DNA of 25,132 bases from a virus. Position 1 is the first letter of the stretch, and the number at the start of each line of letters is the position of its first letter. The stretch lies in the IMG/VR virus record IMGVR_UViG_3300031775_001255, positions 1 to 25,132 of that record. One strand, written 5' to 3'. The translations under genes were made by a program, and so were the position numbers. The notes below the pieces were generated by a model, which was not told the DNA's origin, made no database searches, and saw only the letters and a list, made by a program, of their open reading frames with translations. Positions 15,078 through 22,600 of the stretch are shown piece after piece.

Positions 15078-15721
15078 AAAATAAAAAATTATACGACTCT
15101 TTATACGAGGCGGGTTATCATGGAGACTATGATACTTGTCATTCGCATAATATCATAAAACTTCTATTAAAAGATGCCGGAAAAGACAGTGGGATTTTAG
15201 ATATCGGTTGCTCTCAGGGCTCGGCCTTGGTGCTGTTGCAACATGCTGGTTTTAAAAATTTATCGGGCATTGATATAGCAGATAAGGCAATAGAGATGTG
15301 TCTAGATAGGGGTTTGCTTGATGTTAAAGTGGCGTCTGCAACAAAACTTCCTTTCCTGGAGTCTTCTTTTGATTTTGCATATTCGTCAGATGTGTTTGAA
15401 CATTTAGATATTACTGAAGTCCCAAAGGCTTTGTTTGAGGTGTATAGAATCCTTGCTCCCTCTGGGGCGTGTTTTCTAGAGATAGCGACCATACCTGAAA
15501 CCGATAAGACGTTGCAGGACATCACGAAGAGTCATGGCTTTGACAACCTTCATTTAACAAACTTATCTGCTCAGAAGTGGGAAGTCCTTTTTGAGTCTGC
15601 AGGATTTTGCTCTGAATTTATATTTAATAAAAAAAGAAGAGCGGATAAAAAGCAGCTAAAGAAATTAAAAATGCAAAGAAGGTCCCCAGGCTTTTTGGTT
15701 AAGCTAACAAAGCGTTCATGA
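15074..15721 (+). CDS. Class I SAM-dependent methyltransferase
   Basis: 215 residues. Motif I ILDIGCSQGSALVLL (41-55) binds SAM, ending with an acidic residue in SGIDIADKAIEM (63-74). Motif II/III region LPFLESSFDFAYSSDVFEHLD (91-111) and YRILAPSGACFLEIAT (123-138) complete the Methyltransf_11-like fold. A basic C-terminal tail (KKRRADKKQLKKLKMQRR) is unusual for the fold and might bind a membrane or an anionic polymer. The substrate is probably a sugar or a glycan end, judging by its place between a sialyltransferase and a GT8 gene, overlapping both by ATGA. Other small-molecule substrates are possible. Confidence 0.82.
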   Translation: MKNKKLYDSLYEAGYHGDYDTCHSHNIIKLLLKDAGKDSGILDIGCSQGSALVLLQHAGFKNLSGIDIADKAIEMCLDRGLLDVKVASATKLPFLESSFDFAYSSDVFEHLDITEVPKALFEVYRILAPSGACFLEIATIPETDKTLQDITKSHGFDNLHLTNLSAQKWEVLFESAGFCSEFIFNKKRRADKKQLKKLKMQRRSPGFLVKLTKRS

Positions 15722-16506
15722 AATCTTTCTCTTACGTAACTCTTACAACGAATCGTGATGTTAAAGGAGTGGTTGCTTTACACAACTCACTTGCCAGTAA
15801 TGGCTCGTCTTACCCTGTTGTTTGTTTATTTAGCGAGTTATCCGATTCCAATAAAGCACGGTTGTCTAAATTGAAGAATGTTATACTTAGGGAAGTAGAT
15901 CCTATCTATAATCCCTATGGTTCTGATAATCGTTTTCCAACCTGTTTTAATAAGCTGTACTGTTGGTCGTTGGAAGAATATGATCGTGTTATTTTTCTTG
16001 ATTCTGATGTCTTGAACCTGAACAATATGGATCATCTATTCGACCATGACTACTCTCCCAGTTTACTTTGTGTTACAGACCCCAAGGATTACTATGTAGA
16101 GCAGCGAGTGGAGTGGTACGCCAGAGTTAAGAAAAACAGAAAAGGCGAGAAAAAGACTCATTTTTCTTCAGCAGATTGGAGTTCGGGTTTTTTAATTCTT
16201 AAGCCCGATAAGATTTTATTTAAAGATCTTCTTTCTAAGTTAGGTTCTATTGAATCTTTTGATTCTGCTGATCTTGGTTTTTTTAACACGTACTTTAAAG
16301 ATAAGATTTCAATAATTGACGAATCCTATAATTATCTTATACGCAACTTTGATGGCAGGTTTGATGGTATTAATAAGTTCGAATCCGAAAGAGACTCTAT
16401 TTATAATCTGCATTACTTAGGGTCTCATAAGCCTTGGCACAAGGGTCGTCCTCCTTGGGGGCATAAATTTTTATGGGAACTGTGGAATAACTACTATGAA
16501 TCATGA
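15718..16506 (+). CDS. GT8-family glycosyltransferase (paralogue of the gene at 11625)
   Basis: 262 residues. VTLTTNRDVKGVVALHNSL (7-25) opens the fold, LDSDVLNLNNMDHLF carries the DxD (Asp95/Asp97), DWSSGFLILKP replaces the usual NSG loop, and LHYLGSHKPWH keeps the HYxGxxKPW donor-binding motif. It aligns throughout with the GT8 protein at 11625 (NPY, FNKL, CW, EEYxRVI, NFD, KxFExxxDS), so the two are clearly paralogues. It would add a hexose from a UDP-sugar. Unlike its paralogue, it starts directly with the GT8 first strand. It overlaps the upstream methyltransferase by ATGA and the next gene by 11 bp. Confidence 0.83.
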   Translation: MKSFSYVTLTTNRDVKGVVALHNSLASNGSSYPVVCLFSELSDSNKARLSKLKNVILREVDPIYNPYGSDNRFPTCFNKLYCWSLEEYDRVIFLDSDVLNLNNMDHLFDHDYSPSLLCVTDPKDYYVEQRVEWYARVKKNRKGEKKTHFSSADWSSGFLILKPDKILFKDLLSKLGSIESFDSADLGFFNTYFKDKISIIDESYNYLIRNFDGRFDGINKFESERDSIYNLHYLGSHKPWHKGRPPWGHKFLWELWNNYYES

Positions 16507-17197
16507 TAAAGTAAGAGAAAAACTCCTTAGGTTTTCCAAAGAAACTCCTATATTAGAAGTTCCCGGCTCTATTTGCGTTGTAGGCAATGGAAGCTCTTTA
16601 TTAGATAGTGGGTTGGGGGAAAAAATAGATTCGTTTGATGATGTTGTTCGTTTTAATACGATCAACCTGACTGGTTATGAATTAGATGTTGGTACGAAGC
16701 TTACGATTTGGGCGGGGAATGTATGGGGAGATACTGGGTTAAAATCCGGCCAAAGCAGAAATCCTTCTATGCTACCCAAAGATTGTAGGGCTTATGTTCA
16801 TATACCTACCGTCAAATATCTTGAATACAAAACACTTAGAAAACGAGCTGATCGTTGGAGGGGTAGAGCCAAACATAAAAATTTTATAGCCAGGGGCTCG
16901 GTTCTTAAATCTTGTAGCACAGAGCTAGGTATACCTAAAATGGGCGTTAAGATGCAACCTCCTGGTCGTTCCCGTAATACTATTTTTGAGTCATCAACAG
17001 GCATTAAGCTACTTCATTATCTTATTGCGGGCTGTCATATCCCTGTTGTACATATTACGGGTTTTGATTTCTTTAAACAGGTAGACTCTTCTATTCATTA
17101 TTATGGTGATGTAAATACTAGCATGGGGCACTTCCCTGACAAAGAGCGAGATTATGTAGGTAAGTATATTAAAGCCGGGAGGATTGTGGTGTTATGA
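16496..17197 (+). CDS. GT29-like sialyltransferase 2
   Basis: 233 residues and the clearest of the three. Motif L: CVVGNGSSLLDSGLGEKI followed by DSFDDVVRFN (27-54). Motif S: SSTGIKLLHYLI with HITGFDFF (166-193). HYYGDVN at 201-207 is motif III-like, and His212 to Glu217 is the HxxxxE very small motif. A basic segment (120-140) separates L and S. It is expected to transfer sialic-type acid from CMP to a glycan acceptor in the cytoplasm. It has no N-terminal anchor or signal. It starts within the end of the GT8 gene (11-bp overlap) and overlaps the FkbM methyltransferase by ATGA. This is the second GT29-methyltransferase-GT triplet in a row. Confidence 0.8.
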   Translation: MNHDKVREKLLRFSKETPILEVPGSICVVGNGSSLLDSGLGEKIDSFDDVVRFNTINLTGYELDVGTKLTIWAGNVWGDTGLKSGQSRNPSMLPKDCRAYVHIPTVKYLEYKTLRKRADRWRGRAKHKNFIARGSVLKSCSTELGIPKMGVKMQPPGRSRNTIFESSTGIKLLHYLIAGCHIPVVHITGFDFFKQVDSSIHYYGDVNTSMGHFPDKERDYVGKYIKAGRIVVL

Positions 17198-17877
17198 AAA
17201 CTGAAGAACTTAAGAAACTTGAATATGAGCATGTTTTACCTTATCTCACCAAGAAGGAAAGGTTCCGCATATTAAAACTGGGCGAATGGGAAAACTCGGA
17301 ATTTTTAGCTTTGCGTAAATACCCTTTGCCTAAAGACTCTTCTGTATTGGAGCTAGGGGCTTGCACGGGAATTTTTGCTGCTTATGTAAACTCTATTATT
17401 GATGGCAATCACTTAGTTGTGGAAGCTAATCCAGAAATGATACCCTGCATAGAGCAAACAAAAAAAGCTAATAACTGCGATTTCGACATTTTAAATTGCG
17501 TTGCAGGCCCTTCCGGCTCTACCACCTTCTACATTAATGAGTTTCGATTAGGCTCTTCAATTGCCGTGCCACAACAGGACGGAGGGTTTAAGCCTGCGAC
17601 TGTGGATAGTGTTAGCCTATCAGATTTAAACCCTTCCGAAAAGTTTAACGTTTTGATATGTGACATCGAAGGGGGTGAGTATGATCTTCGAGATCAATTC
17701 CCTGCAGAGTTTGCTAGTTTCGAGAAAATTTATATAGAGACCCACAAAATCCATAAACATTTGTACAAGGGGGGTTGGAGACGTCATGCAAAGTTTATTC
17801 GATCCATAAAGAAGACGCACACGGTCACAGAAATAACCAGCGCTTCCCCAGGGCACTACTATATGGAGCGTAAATAG
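17194..17877 (+). CDS. FkbM-family methyltransferase
   Basis: 227 residues. VLELGACTGIFAAYV (46-60) is SAM motif I, HLVVEANPEMIPCIEQ (72-87) the acidic loop of the FkbM type, and VLICDIEGGEYDLRDQF (152-168) the family hallmark. FkbM-type enzymes O-methylate sugars, polyketides or other small molecules. Here a sugar or glycan hydroxyl is most likely because all neighbours are glycan enzymes. N-terminal 40 residues are helical and charged. ATGA overlap upstream; two bases separate it from the next gene, with GGG just before that ATG. Family call firm; substrate inferred. Confidence 0.85.
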   Translation: MKTEELKKLEYEHVLPYLTKKERFRILKLGEWENSEFLALRKYPLPKDSSVLELGACTGIFAAYVNSIIDGNHLVVEANPEMIPCIEQTKKANNCDFDILNCVAGPSGSTTFYINEFRLGSSIAVPQQDGGFKPATVDSVSLSDLNPSEKFNVLICDIEGGEYDLRDQFPAEFASFEKIYIETHKIHKHLYKGGWRRHAKFIRSIKKTHTVTEITSASPGHYYMERK

Positions 17878-17879
17878 GG

Positions 17880-18740
17880 ATGAAGCTCGCAGTTATTACT
17901 TACGGCGATGCCGGATATTTTGAGGATTCTCGAAACCTTCCTTATGTTGCCTTGGAATCTTTTCGTCGCGAGTTCGAAGGGGCTGCTGATTATTATTGTG
18001 TGTCCACGCAAGACTCAATTCCCGCAAAAGCTTCTAAGTTAGGTTTTCATTATGAGAAGGTCGACTTGCCCAAAATTTACAGCGAAGATTCTTACGAACA
18101 CTGTAACGGTAGTTGGTCTGTTAGGTATCCTACTGAGATTTATTTATTTTCTGTAATACCTCAGCATTTTAAAACATTAGGTTACGATTATGTCCTAATA
18201 GTGGATGGCGACACTTTTTGTAACAATGAGTTTTCTTTGGATTTTCTTGATGACACTCATTGTATATATGGTGTGCAAGAACCTATACCAGAAACATTGG
18301 CTCTAAACACTGGAGTAGTTTTTTACAACACAGCTGTGTGTGAGCAGCTTAACTTTTCAAAACTATGTGCCGAGATGTACGGCGACAAAGACGTACCGTA
18401 CACGGCGGATCAACCGTTTATTAATACGTTGATAGGTCGACATAAACTCCCTATAAAATTCATAAGCTATTGGCACAATTTTTTATTTTTAAACAAGAAG
18501 GCTTATAATCGCCACAAAGTTAGAGAGAACCTGGGCTTTGACCCTCTCAAGGCTTCTGTTGATGATATTATAATAGGACACTTCATACAAAATCAAACAC
18601 AGCCTAGCCATACTATTGTAAAGAGTGGCAGACTTGTTAAGGAAAAGAACAAAGATCATAAAAGAAATTACCCCGCAAGAAATGACTTGTTGGCCAAATG
18701 GAAGATTCTCTGTAATGATATTGAGAAACAGTTTATATAA
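17880..18740 (+). CDS. GT-A glycosyltransferase, GT8-like
   Basis: 286 residues. The N-terminal strand KLAVITYGD and the DYVLIVDGDTFCNNEF segment with DxD (Asp109/Asp111) define a GT-A fold. LALNTGVVFYNT (about 145-156) is the NTG loop of GT8-like enzymes, and TADQPFINTLI matches the later Asp-Gln acceptor loop. GHFIQNQTQPSH sits where GT8 proteins have HYxGxxKPW, so the donor site is modified. It likely transfers a sugar to the growing glycan. A charged C-terminus ends just before the next gene, whose preferred start lies 25 bp downstream. Confidence 0.68.
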   Translation: MKLAVITYGDAGYFEDSRNLPYVALESFRREFEGAADYYCVSTQDSIPAKASKLGFHYEKVDLPKIYSEDSYEHCNGSWSVRYPTEIYLFSVIPQHFKTLGYDYVLIVDGDTFCNNEFSLDFLDDTHCIYGVQEPIPETLALNTGVVFYNTAVCEQLNFSKLCAEMYGDKDVPYTADQPFINTLIGRHKLPIKFISYWHNFLFLNKKAYNRHKVRENLGFDPLKASVDDIIIGHFIQNQTQPSHTIVKSGRLVKEKNKDHKRNYPARNDLLAKWKILCNDIEKQFI

Positions 18741-18765
18741 TACCTTCCCCAAGGTGTTTCATTGC

Positions 18766-19545
18766 ATGGGTCCCAAGAAGTGGAAGAAGTATGGGCTTAG
18801 ATTTTTCAACACCTACATAAATTATTTAAAGACGCTCTCTGACTGTAAATCCAAGTCTGACCTAATAACTTATTTATTTGTGGATACGCATAAGGATCGT
18901 GTTAGTCCTTTGGAGTTGTCTCTTAATAAGTTTGGCTTCCGTTATATCAAAATAGGAGAAGGGAAGTCCTACACCCATGACGCTAGAACTCCTTGGGTTA
19001 TGGAAGCTTTGGATTCAGTTAAAACTCCGTATGTCATGGGGCTTGATTCTTATGATTGTGTGGTTATGGATTCTCCGGAACATATAGTTTCCGTCTTTAA
19101 AGAGAACTTCAACTGCCGGATGGTTTATAACACCGAGATGCTTTCGTTCCCACCGAACAAGGAGCTTTACGACTTCGAGACTAGCGTTAATGATTATCCT
19201 TACGCATTCGTAAATGCCGGTGCATGGATCAGCGAAACAGATTTTTATAAAGAAGTCTTGGAGTTTAACAATGTTCAAGTTCCTAGGATTAAGGGTAGTG
19301 ACCAAGAGATAAATAGATTGGCTCATAAGCATTTTCACCCCGATATTCAAGCAGACGATCATTGTCATATATTTCAGACTGCCTGTGCTACTGGGAAGTG
19401 GGGCTTTGATAAAGTATTCGGGGGTCGTAAAAAACCTAAAGATTTACTAAGATTAGCAGAATATCTACCTCATAATGGTTACTATGTTAGAATTGAAAAC
19501 ACTGCTGGTCCTTATTGGGATCTAACATTACTATCTGATAAATAA
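18766..19545 (+). CDS. PLOD-like GT-A glycosyltransferase
   Basis: 259 residues from the ATG at 18766, chosen because AAGGTG lies 9 bp upstream and the preceding gene ends at 18740. ATGs at 18715 and 18625 would overlap that gene. The protein contains YVMGLDSYDCVVMDS (89-103), a variant of the DxxD metal site, FVNAGAWISETDFYKEV (the N/S-G-x-W-I loop), GSDQEINRLA, and DDHCHIFQTA near the end. This order matches the glycosyltransferase domain of collagen lysyl hydroxylase (PLOD) and its viral and bacterial relatives. It would transfer Glc or Gal from a UDP-sugar. Coupled to the next gene by TAATG. Family by motif order only, so moderate certainty. Confidence 0.6.
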   Translation: MGPKKWKKYGLRFFNTYINYLKTLSDCKSKSDLITYLFVDTHKDRVSPLELSLNKFGFRYIKIGEGKSYTHDARTPWVMEALDSVKTPYVMGLDSYDCVVMDSPEHIVSVFKENFNCRMVYNTEMLSFPPNKELYDFETSVNDYPYAFVNAGAWISETDFYKEVLEFNNVQVPRIKGSDQEINRLAHKHFHPDIQADDHCHIFQTACATGKWGFDKVFGGRKKPKDLLRLAEYLPHNGYYVRIENTAGPYWDLTLLSDK

Positions 19546-20405
19546 TGAGTAAGCATTTATTATGCACTGTGGCCGACGATGGTTTCGTAGCTATGACAAG
19601 AGTCATGTTGCATTCTTTTGCAAAGCACAATTCTTGGTTTAAGGGAGATGTTTTAGTAATTCACGGCGGGGATAAATGTCCTTTGTCTGAAGAATCAAAA
19701 GAAAAACTATCAAATTGTTGCTCTTTAAATATTTCCTTTGAAGACGTGGGTGATCTTTATTTACCAATAATGTCCAGAGTTCTAAAGCATAAGGGAAACG
19801 AACAAAACATTCGGACTCTAGTTGGGTTTTATAAGTATGAAGTTTTTCGAGATCGTGGGTACGAAAGATCAGTAAGCCTTGATGGAGATATGCTTATCCA
19901 AGATGATATTGGGTATCTATTTGATAACCCGAGCAAAATGCTATTCTGTCTTGACGGATTAGGAAACTCTTTTAGCGGAGATTTAGGGCCGGGAGAACCA
20001 TTTCCGTCAAAATACAATGAGATAAACACAGGAATGATGTCCGTAGATGTTTCGTCTCTTGATTCGAATTTCTATAATATTTTATATGATTTTGCTTTAA
20101 ATTATAATTACGCCAAGCATTCTTTACCAAGAAATGAACAGACTCTTTTGAGTAGATTCTTAAGAAATCGCTCTAAATCTATAGCTCCGCAGAGTTATAA
20201 TGTGATCCGAAGGGGCTTGCACAGCAAAGCGTTTAGAAAAGGTTTCGCAAAAAAAGCTAAAATCATACATTATACAGGGGACAAGCCGACCTCCCCGGTT
20301 AACACGGGCAACATTTCATTTCGACTCAATGGATTAATGAGGGGTTATAAATCCGTTATGGATCTTTGGAGAAATTATAATAAAAAATACTTTAATAATG
20401 AATAA
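19545..20405 (+). CDS. GT8-family glycosyltransferase
   Basis: 286 residues. CTVADDGFVAMTRVMLHSF (7-25) is the GT8 first strand and helix, YERSVSLDGDMLIQDDI has the DxD (Asp113/Asp115), YNEINTGMMSVD the NTG loop, and KIIHYTGDKPT the HYxGxKP donor motif. It belongs with the other GT8 genes but is more distant from the 11625/15718 pair. It would add a hexose to the surface glycan. Its ATG overlaps the preceding stop as TAATG, and the GT29-like gene after it begins eight bases before its stop. Confidence 0.78.
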   Translation: MSKHLLCTVADDGFVAMTRVMLHSFAKHNSWFKGDVLVIHGGDKCPLSEESKEKLSNCCSLNISFEDVGDLYLPIMSRVLKHKGNEQNIRTLVGFYKYEVFRDRGYERSVSLDGDMLIQDDIGYLFDNPSKMLFCLDGLGNSFSGDLGPGEPFPSKYNEINTGMMSVDVSSLDSNFYNILYDFALNYNYAKHSLPRNEQTLLSRFLRNRSKSIAPQSYNVIRRGLHSKAFRKGFAKKAKIIHYTGDKPTSPVNTGNISFRLNGLMRGYKSVMDLWRNYNKKYFNNE

Positions 20406-20958
20406 ACCCAAACTCATCATAATTGGCAACGCTAAGCCAGAGAAAAATTATTCGGATCTAATTAAGCCCGAGGATTATGTCGTAAGATTCAACAAAATCC
20501 AGCACCTTCGGGGCGGCATGGTGGGAGACAGAACGGATTTGATTGTTTTGGTTACTAATCATAGCTTAAGAATGCATTGCTACAGGGGGAGATTGCATAA
20601 GGATGTGATGAGGCACTATAAAACTGCAAAAAGCGTTTGGTATAGATTAAGTTCCGGGCAGGGCCTTGGTTATAAATCTTATATGAGGCAAATTGAAAGA
20701 AGGTTGGGTTTGTTGGGAGTTCAAAATGAAATCCTAAGTGACGAAGATTGCTTATCCTTAGTTTCGGATTTCAACTATAAGAGACCCTCAACTGGCTTTG
20801 TTGTTTTGAACAGGATCATCAAAGATCCTTCTTTTGTGGAATATGATAAGTATTTATGTTGCCTGGACGGCTCCTATATTCGACGGCATCATAATATGGC
20901 TTTAGAAAGAAAACAGATCAAAAAGTGGGTCGATGAAGGAGTGTATAATATATTATAA
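20398..20958 (+). CDS. GT29-like sialyltransferase 3 (divergent, short)
   Basis: 186 residues. LIIIGNAKPEKNYSDLI and EDYVVRFNK (6-33) give a weak sialylmotif L, with VGDRTDLIVLVTN (42-54) after it. RPSTGFVVLNRII (129-141) and YLCCLDGSY make the S block. His165 to Glu170 is the HxxxxE motif. It keeps the order L, S, HxxxxE of the other two but lacks the conserved SxLG in motif L, and is the shortest. It may be a sialyltransferase or a related CMP-sugar enzyme with another function. It closes the long coupled run that begins at 8982. The next gene has its own promoter in the 57-bp gap that follows. Confidence 0.55.
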   Translation: MNKPKLIIIGNAKPEKNYSDLIKPEDYVVRFNKIQHLRGGMVGDRTDLIVLVTNHSLRMHCYRGRLHKDVMRHYKTAKSVWYRLSSGQGLGYKSYMRQIERRLGLLGVQNEILSDEDCLSLVSDFNYKRPSTGFVVLNRIIKDPSFVEYDKYLCCLDGSYIRRHHNMALERKQIKKWVDEGVYNIL

Positions 20959-20963
20959 ATTTC

Positions 20964-20993
20964 TTGACAACAATTTATATACAAGTGTATAAT
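20964..20993 (+). promoter_or_regulatory. Consensus sigma70 promoter
   Basis: TTGACA at 20964-20969 and TATAAT at 20988-20993, spacer 18 bp. Both boxes match the housekeeping consensus exactly. The start point would fall near 21000, leaving about 15 bases before the ATG at 21016 and no Shine-Dalgarno. It would drive the last two glycan genes in addition to any read-through. Confidence 0.8.
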
Positions 20994-21015
20994 GATGAAG
21001 AATATATAACAATAA

Positions 21016-21684
21016 ATGGCAAAGAAACTTGAAATTATCGTACCATATCGCAATAGACCGGAGCATCTCGCTGAATTCGCTCCTGTCTTGAGTGATTTTT
21101 TAAAAGCAGAAAAAATTCCTTTTCATATATCAATAGTGAATCAAGCGGATGACTTGCTGTTTAATAGGGCGAAGCTTATTAATGTGGGTTTTTTGGAAAC
21201 CTGTGGGAGTTCGGATTATACTTGCTTTCACGACGTAGACATGCTCCCGAAGAAAAAAGGAGCGGACTATTCTTATACTAAGACTGCTCGACAGGTTCAC
21301 TCTCCCACGGAGTACAGTATGGGCGGCATTTCCTTGGCAAACAATAAGATTATCAAACAGGTGAATGGTTGGTCAAATGCATATTGGGGTTGGGGAGGAG
21401 AGGATAGGAACTTTTGCCATAGACTCAAGAATCACGGCATTAAACTTGAGGAGTCTCAAGGTTTTCGCAAGTGGGCATGGGGCAAGGAACATTTCAGGGA
21501 ACTGGAAGGGCATCACGATGAGGCAAGAAAAGAGCACAAGAAGAAACAACACAGAATAACAAAGAAGCTTAAAGTAATGCCGGAATTAAATGACTCCGAC
21601 GGCTTAAGCGATTGTTTATATAAGATTATTGATGTTGAAAAACATGATTTATATGATATAATAAATGTGGATCTTTCTGAATGA
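21016..21684 (+). CDS. Beta-1,4-galactosyltransferase-like enzyme (GT7)
   Basis: 222 residues. The GT7 signature set is present: VPYRNRPEHL (9-18), FNRAKLINVGF (49-59), the metal-binding FHDVDMLP with DxD at 73-75, GGISLANNKIIKQVNGWSN (103-121) and YWGWGGED (123-130). These correspond to the FNRAKLLNVG, DVDLIP and WGWGGEDDD motifs of animal B4GalT proteins, without their transmembrane anchor. It would transfer Gal, GalNAc or a related sugar from a UDP-sugar to a terminal GlcNAc or similar acceptor in beta-1,4 linkage. The C-terminal 60 residues are a charged tail of unknown role. Preceded by a consensus promoter and coupled to the next gene by ATGA. Galactose is a classical acceptor for sialyltransferases, so this enzyme might make the acceptor site. 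Confidence 0.82.
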   Translation: MAKKLEIIVPYRNRPEHLAEFAPVLSDFLKAEKIPFHISIVNQADDLLFNRAKLINVGFLETCGSSDYTCFHDVDMLPKKKGADYSYTKTARQVHSPTEYSMGGISLANNKIIKQVNGWSNAYWGWGGEDRNFCHRLKNHGIKLEESQGFRKWAWGKEHFRELEGHHDEARKEHKKKQHRITKKLKVMPELNDSDGLSDCLYKIIDVEKHDLYDIINVDLSE

Positions 21685-22565
21685 GAATACTAGGCATAGC
21701 TCAAAAAAGCACCGAATACGGTATGCATCGAATAAAAGAGTTGGTGTCTCCCGAGATTGATTTTGTTTTTCTTGAGGGTTTTAAAAAAACAGATTGGGAC
21801 TTCATAGAGGATCATGGCCCCTTTGACGGCATATTATCTCAGTGTATAACCCATATTCCCCTAAAATACAGAGACAAAACGGTTTTATTTGGGCTTGGGA
21901 GTGCCAATCGCCGTTTGATCGCGAAGGCTCACATTAGGGATACTTTCATTGAACACCCGGCTAGAGATATATGGGTGAACTGTAATACTTCTCGAAAGAA
22001 ATTGCTCAAACACGGCCTCGATGCTAAGGTTATGTATAGACCCAATAAGCTGGATGTACCCGAAGAGTGCCCGGCGATACCAAACAATAAGATTATTTTG
22101 TGGTACTCATGCTCCTGGAATGGGTGCGTTAAAAAATACAGAGAATTATCTTGTTCGGTCTTAGAGTATTTAAAGAACACAGATATCAAGGTATTTATGT
22201 TCCCTAATAATAAGCCATGGATTGAAGCTAGGAACATCTGCTCTTTGGGCAAAATCAATTTAAAAGAACTTATGCCCACTACCAGAGGAATGGTCAGGTT
22301 GGCAGAATTTGGGGATTTCGGTAGATCTAATTATGATTTTTGTTCTTCGGGAAAATGGTTGCTTAACTACGATGTCGATGAACCTTTCGCTGAAAGCGTC
22401 AACCCTACCGATACTCCCAAACAAATTTTCAAAAGAATCCGTCATTTAGTTGACAATCCTTCTATGGATGACCATATAGCAAGATGGCAATACTCTGTAG
22501 ATCACTTCAAAGAGGACAAACTCAGGGAACATTGGATTTCATCCATTAGAAACGCTTTTTCTTGA
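21681..22565 (+). CDS. GT-B-like glycosyltransferase
   Basis: 294 residues, no membrane segments. Two alpha/beta halves are visible. The first (1-110) has strands separated by helices with DGILSQCITHIP and TVLFGLGSANRRL. The second (135-290) begins with KIILWYSCSWNGCVKKYREL, typical of the second Rossmann domain of GT-B enzymes, and continues through LAEFGDFGRSNYDFCSSGKWLLNYDVDEPFAE. The Lys after SSG and the acidic residues near 225 sit where GT-B proteins bind the donor phosphate. Donor and acceptor are unknown. It is the last gene of the glycan island and ends 36 bp before nrdB. Fold call is inference from pattern. Confidence 0.5.
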   Translation: MRILGIAQKSTEYGMHRIKELVSPEIDFVFLEGFKKTDWDFIEDHGPFDGILSQCITHIPLKYRDKTVLFGLGSANRRLIAKAHIRDTFIEHPARDIWVNCNTSRKKLLKHGLDAKVMYRPNKLDVPEECPAIPNNKIILWYSCSWNGCVKKYRELSCSVLEYLKNTDIKVFMFPNNKPWIEARNICSLGKINLKELMPTTRGMVRLAEFGDFGRSNYDFCSSGKWLLNYDVDEPFAESVNPTDTPKQIFKRIRHLVDNPSMDDHIARWQYSVDHFKEDKLREHWISSIRNAFS

Positions 22566-22590
22566 CTTCTTTCTCTTTCTCGTTTATAGT
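22562..22590 (+). promoter_or_regulatory. Sigma70-type promoter for nrdB
   Basis: TTGACT (22562-22567) and TATAGT (22585-22590), spacer 17 bp, one mismatch from consensus in each. The -35 box overlaps the TGA stop of the upstream gene. Transcription would begin only about 3-5 bases before the ATG at 22601, so the message would be nearly leaderless, unless initiation is shifted. AAGG at 22593-22596 would be mostly upstream of the start point. Confidence 0.7.
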
Positions 22591-22600
22591 TTAAGGTCTT

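Noticed and set aside
18625-18765. ATG at 18625 or 18715 as start of the PLOD-like gene
   Set aside because: Both overlap the end of the upstream gene by 26-116 bases. The ATG at 18766 has AAGGTG nine bases upstream. 18715 remains possible.
19015-19368. 117-codon minus-strand frame
   Set aside because: Antisense of the PLOD-like gene; no motif, no coupling to neighbours.
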